Shown here: one piece after another, positions 61,105-64,000 of the stretch
How the letters are laid out: the number at the start of each line of letters is the position of its first letter
Numbering within the stretch: position 1 is the first letter of the stretch
DNA from: Borreliella lanei
Lineage (GTDB): Bacteria; Spirochaetota; Spirochaetia; Borreliales; Borreliaceae
NCBI RefSeq assembly: GCF_014205895.1
Contig: NZ_JACHFC010000001.1
Coordinates: 186,001 to 250,000, forward strand
Reading direction: 5' to 3'
DNA length: 64,000 nt
The notes under the pieces: generated by a model
What the model was told of the DNA's origin: nothing
Seen by the model: only the letters and a program-made list of their open reading frames with translations
Databases searched by the model: none
Position numbers and translations under genes: made by a program

Positions 61105-62976
61105 ATGCAAAATTTATTTTCAAAAAACTTGATTGTTTTAAATTACAATGCAACTAGCAAAGAAGATGTAATTAGAAAAATGGCTAGCATGTTCAATAAA
61201 AATGGATACTTAAATGACATGGAAGCATTTATAAAAGAAATTAAAAAAAGAGAAGAAATTAACGGAACAGGAATTGAAGAGCATATTGCCATGCCTCATG
61301 CAAAAGGTAATTTCATTAAAAAACATGGAATTGCTATTTTAAGGGTTACTGGTAATGGTTTTGACTTCAACTCTTCTGATCAAAAACTTTCAAAACTGTT
61401 TTTCATGATGGCTCTACCCGAAGAAACTCCAAGCAATGCACACATAAAAGCTATATCATACCTAAGCAATACTTTTAGCAACAACCTATTAAGAAATGAA
61501 CTTATGAGCACAAACAATGAAGATAGATTTTTAGAAATAATTATGAGTAATGACAATATGAATGAATCTAATAATTTAAATACAAAAAAAGATTTCATTC
61601 TTGCTGTAACGGCATGTCCTGTGGGAATAGCTCACACCTATATGGCAGCAGAAAGCCTTAAAAAAGCGGCTTTAGAATTAAATATAAACATAAAAGTAGA
61701 AACAAATGGATCTAGTGGAACCGAAAACCCAATAACAGAGGAAGAAATAAAAAAAGCAAAGGGGATCATTATTGCATCTGGCAAAACTATCGATAAAGAA
61801 AGATTTAGAGGAAAACCTTTAATCGAAGTGGGAGTAAAAGACGGCATACACAAAGCAAAAGAGCTTATCCAAACAATTCTTAAAAACGAAGCACCGATTT
61901 ACAACAAAGGCAACACAAACAAAACCACCGAAACTCTCCAAAAACAAAACAAAAGAACGGGAATTTATAAACATTTAATGAATGGGGTCTCATTTATGCT
62001 TCCATTTGTAGTCTCAGGAGGAATAATAATAGCAATATCATTCATGTTTGGAATCAAAGCATTTGACATAAACGATCCAAGCTACAATAAAATAGCAGAT
62101 ATTCTGATGCAAATCGGCGGTGGAAGCGCATTTGCTTTAATGATCCCAATACTTGCTGGCTATATTTCATTTAGCATAGCAGAAAGACCAGGACTTGCCC
62201 CTGGAATGATTACAGGATTAATGATGAGCAATGGAAATGCAGGATTTTTGGGAGGCATCTTAGCAGGATTTGTTTCAGGCTACGTTACACTAGCTGTAAA
62301 AAAAATATCTGACAAAATCATTCCTAGCAATTTAAGAGGAATAAATCCAGTATTAACTTATCCCTTTTTATCAGTTATAATTTCGGGAATTTTGATATAT
62401 ACAATGCTTAGTCCAATATCTGCTATTAATGAATCAATAACAGGTATGCTTAATCAACTTAGCGGAACTAATATGGCAATACTTGGAGCTTTGCTAGGAG
62501 GAATGATGGCAATAGATATGGGAGGACCTGTAAATAAAGCTGCATACGCATTTGGAATTGCAATGATAACCGCAAAAAATTATATTCCTCATGCAAGCAT
62601 AATGGCAGGAGGAATGATACCTCCTATAGGAATTGCTCTTGCTACAAGTTTATTTAAAAATAGATTCTCAAAAGAAGAAAGAGAATCCGGAAAAGTTTGT
62701 TATTTTTTGGGAGCATGCTTTATTACAGAAGGAGTAATCCCATTTGCAGCAGCAGATCCTTTAAGGGTAATACCTGCATGCATACTAGGCTCATCTATAG
62801 GAGGATTTGTTTCTGCACTTTCCAAGGTAGAAGTTATAGCACCACATGGCGGAATATTCATTCTACCAATAGTAGCAAACCCATTAATGTGGATAACAGC
62901 TATCCTAGTAGGATCTATTATAACAGCTATTTTAATAGGAATTTTTAAAAAAGAATTCAAGAATATAAACGATTAA
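61105..62976 (+). CDS. fruA: PTS fructose-type permease EIIABC
   Basis: Imports fructose as fructose-1-phosphate. 623 residues from ATG 61105, seven bases after AAAGGTG. EIIA domain ~1-145 with His65 (IAMPHAKG), EIIB ~165-270 with Cys171 (VTACPVGIAHTYMAAE), EIIC ~290-620 with eight or more helices (MLPFVVSGGIIIAISFMFG, AIDMGGPVNKAAYAFG, PHGGIFILP). All three domains on one chain. Its stop codon sits in the loop of a perfect 15-bp hairpin. Confidence 0.96.
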   Translation: MQNLFSKNLIVLNYNATSKEDVIRKMASMFNKNGYLNDMEAFIKEIKKREEINGTGIEEHIAMPHAKGNFIKKHGIAILRVTGNGFDFNSSDQKLSKLFFMMALPEETPSNAHIKAISYLSNTFSNNLLRNELMSTNNEDRFLEIIMSNDNMNESNNLNTKKDFILAVTACPVGIAHTYMAAESLKKAALELNINIKVETNGSSGTENPITEEEIKKAKGIIIASGKTIDKERFRGKPLIEVGVKDGIHKAKELIQTILKNEAPIYNKGNTNKTTETLQKQNKRTGIYKHLMNGVSFMLPFVVSGGIIIAISFMFGIKAFDINDPSYNKIADILMQIGGGSAFALMIPILAGYISFSIAERPGLAPGMITGLMMSNGNAGFLGGILAGFVSGYVTLAVKKISDKIIPSNLRGINPVLTYPFLSVIISGILIYTMLSPISAINESITGMLNQLSGTNMAILGALLGGMMAIDMGGPVNKAAYAFGIAMITAKNYIPHASIMAGGMIPPIGIALATSLFKNRFSKEERESGKVCYFLGACFITEGVIPFAAADPLRVIPACILGSSIGGFVSALSKVEVIAPHGGIFILPIVANPLMWITAILVGSIITAILIGIFKKEFKNIND

Positions 62977-62991
62977 GTTTATATTCTTGAA
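62956..62991. terminator. Shared hairpin between fruA and lipoprotein gene
   Basis: Perfect 15-bp stem TTCAAGAATATAAAC / GTTTATATTCTTGAA with loop GATTAA that contains the fruA stop. A T-run follows on the minus strand. Confidence 0.8.
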
Positions 62992-62996
62992 CACAG

Positions 62997-63722
62997 TCAA
63001 TAAACTAATCTAAGTTTTATTGGCTTTTCAAGACTTAATCCTTTAACCATATCCATCTCAAACTTTAGTGTGTTTGAGTTAATTTGTTTGAATCCAAATT
63101 GTTCTTGAACATTTCTAGAAGTCTTAACTATAAGATTAAGTTTGGAATTGTCAATAAGTTCACTTGCTTTAGAAGTAAAATCCGATAAAAAATAAACCAA
63201 AACATCTTTATATTCTTTGGCAGACATTGGAATCTCATCCGATGGCAAAAGCGCAGCAAGTGCATCACTAATATATTCTTTATTTTCATTAATATTCTTA
63301 GTAGCGTTTTCCAAATTAATATTAAGTTCAATAATATTTTTATCATCCTTTTTTTCTATCTTAAACACAGATGTATCAGTTTTTTTCATATAATCGCCTA
63401 AAATTTTAATTAAATTATCAAACTTAACAACCAAATTAATAGAATCTCCTTGGGTTTTAATACTCAAAAGCTTAAGTCCAAGCTTTTCCTCTCCATTTTT
63501 AAAATATTTTTTTATTTCATCTACAGGGAAAAGAGGCATATTTGCAATTTCTCCTCCCACCAAAGTTGTTAAGAGTTCTTTTCTAATTTTTTCAAATTCT
63601 CTATCAACATTAACAAATATTGAAACAATGCCACTAATATCATCATTCAACTCAATTTCAACATTAGAGCTACAAGCAAAAAAAATAAACAATAAACTTA
63701 AGCTAACAAAACACTTTCTCAT
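62997..63722 (-). CDS. Putative lipoprotein, unrecognised
   Basis: 241 residues. Signal peptide RKCFVSLSLLFIFFA with lipobox FFAC and lipid-site Cys17, followed by SSNVEIELND. The mature protein is a single domain rich in Lys, Asp, Asn and Ile, with alternating beta segments (VSIFVNVDREFEKIRKELL, INLVVKFDNLIKILG). I do not recognise a family. ATG 63720-63722 behind TAGGAG. Divergent from the aminopeptidase gene. Matches B31 BB0628. Outer or inner membrane placement unknown. Confidence 0.85.
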   Translation of the reverse strand: MRKCFVSLSLLFIFFACSSNVEIELNDDISGIVSIFVNVDREFEKIRKELLTTLVGGEIANMPLFPVDEIKKYFKNGEEKLGLKLLSIKTQGDSINLVVKFDNLIKILGDYMKKTDTSVFKIEKKDDKNIIELNINLENATKNINENKEYISDALAALLPSDEIPMSAKEYKDVLVYFLSDFTSKASELIDNSKLNLIVKTSRNVQEQFGFKQINSNTLKFEMDMVKGLSLEKPIKLRLVY

Positions 63723-63803
63723 AACAAACTCCTAACTAACAGTTAAAAACTATTATAATAGAATATATAGCTATAAAGCAATAAAATTAAAGGAGAACAA
63801 ACT

Positions 63804-64000
63804 ATGGTGCATGATAAAACACTAGAACCAAAATTTTTTCAAAACCTACTAGACAATAGCCCTACCCCTTATCACTTAGTAAACTATATTGAAGAGAAAT
63901 TAATAAATTATTTTAACGCAAAACAATTAAAACTTGATGAAAAATGGAAAATTGAAACAGGATCGTATTACATAAAAAAAGAAGGAACTAGCCTTATTGC
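63804..64000 (+). CDS. M18 family aminopeptidase, 5' part only
   Basis: First 65 codons before the window ends. ATG 63804 behind AAAGGAGAA. The visible N-terminus has the M18 pattern NLLDNSPTPYHLVNYIEEKL then YYIKKEGTSLIA, which matches the start of DNPEP/ApeB-type aminopeptidases. These dodecameric zinc enzymes remove N-terminal residues from peptides. Metal ligands lie outside the window. Matches B31 BB0627. Confidence 0.88.
   Translation, partial: MVHDKTLEPKFFQNLLDNSPTPYHLVNYIEEKLINYFNAKQLKLDEKWKIETGSYYIKKEGTSLI

Overview
This window is a piece of the chromosome of a Lyme-group Borrelia (Borreliella), read in the direction opposite to the usual B. burgdorferi B31 gene numbering. The evidence is the very AT-rich, densely packed coding, a flaA-cheA-cheW-cheX-cheY operon, a class I (archaeal-type) lysyl-tRNA synthetase, the Fur-family regulator BosR, and a gene order that matches, from memory, the B31 stretch BB0681 down to BB0627. 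I could not align it, so the species within the group is not assigned. It looks like conserved core chromosome. I see no insertion sequence, prophage, CRISPR array or clear pseudogene.

Layout. 1-7.6 kb (minus): two methyl-accepting chemotaxis proteins (the first cut by the window edge) and a three-gene nucleoside-type ABC importer. 7.8-10.9 kb (plus): phosphoglycolate phosphatase leading a tightly overlapping operon of three unrecognised proteins, one a membrane protein with a voltage-sensor-like helix and a HAMP-like tail. 10.9-19.6 kb (minus): cheY, cheX, a CheW-CheR-like fusion, a CheA with two P2-like domains, flaA, then a small membrane protein, an N-acetylmuramoyl-L-alanine amidase and a glycosyltransferase. 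19.6-29 kb: small exported or membrane proteins, era, lysS, gpmA, rpiA, a HemW-like protein without its iron-sulfur ligands, and a DnaJ-like protein. 29-34 kb (minus): secF, secD, yajC, a small gene and groEL. 34.2-37.5 kb (plus): an unrecognised 562-residue protein, bosR and a lipase-like hydrolase. 37.6-39.9 kb (minus): ptsG and nanE. 40-44.7 kb (plus): an RbgA/YlqF GTPase and potABCD. 44.7-49.3 kb (minus): two NhaC-type antiporters and zwf. 49.4-59.4 kb (plus): pncB and recC-recB-recD. Then tRNA-Asp, a small cysteine-motif exported protein, divergent fruK/fruA, a lipoprotein and the start of an M18 aminopeptidase.

How it fits together. The genes suit a host-dependent spirochete that scavenges nutrients: nucleosides (ABC importer), polyamines (PotABCD), sugars (PtsG, FruA/FruK), amino sugars (NanE) and nicotinate (PncB). 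Glycolysis and pentose-phosphate steps (gpmA, zwf, rpiA) supply energy and NADPH, and NhaC proteins handle Na+/H+. The chemotaxis/FlaA operon drives motility from periplasmic flagella. SecDF/YajC support export and RecBCD handles DNA ends.

Translation starts are notable: about a dozen genes appear to begin at GTG or TTG placed behind a good Shine-Dalgarno site, and nanE has no suitable ATG at all. Convergent gene pairs are usually closed by compact hairpins that overlap stop codons. The best candidates for under-described biology are the gph-linked membrane operon, the HemW-like pseudoenzyme, and the domain rearrangements of CheA and CheW.
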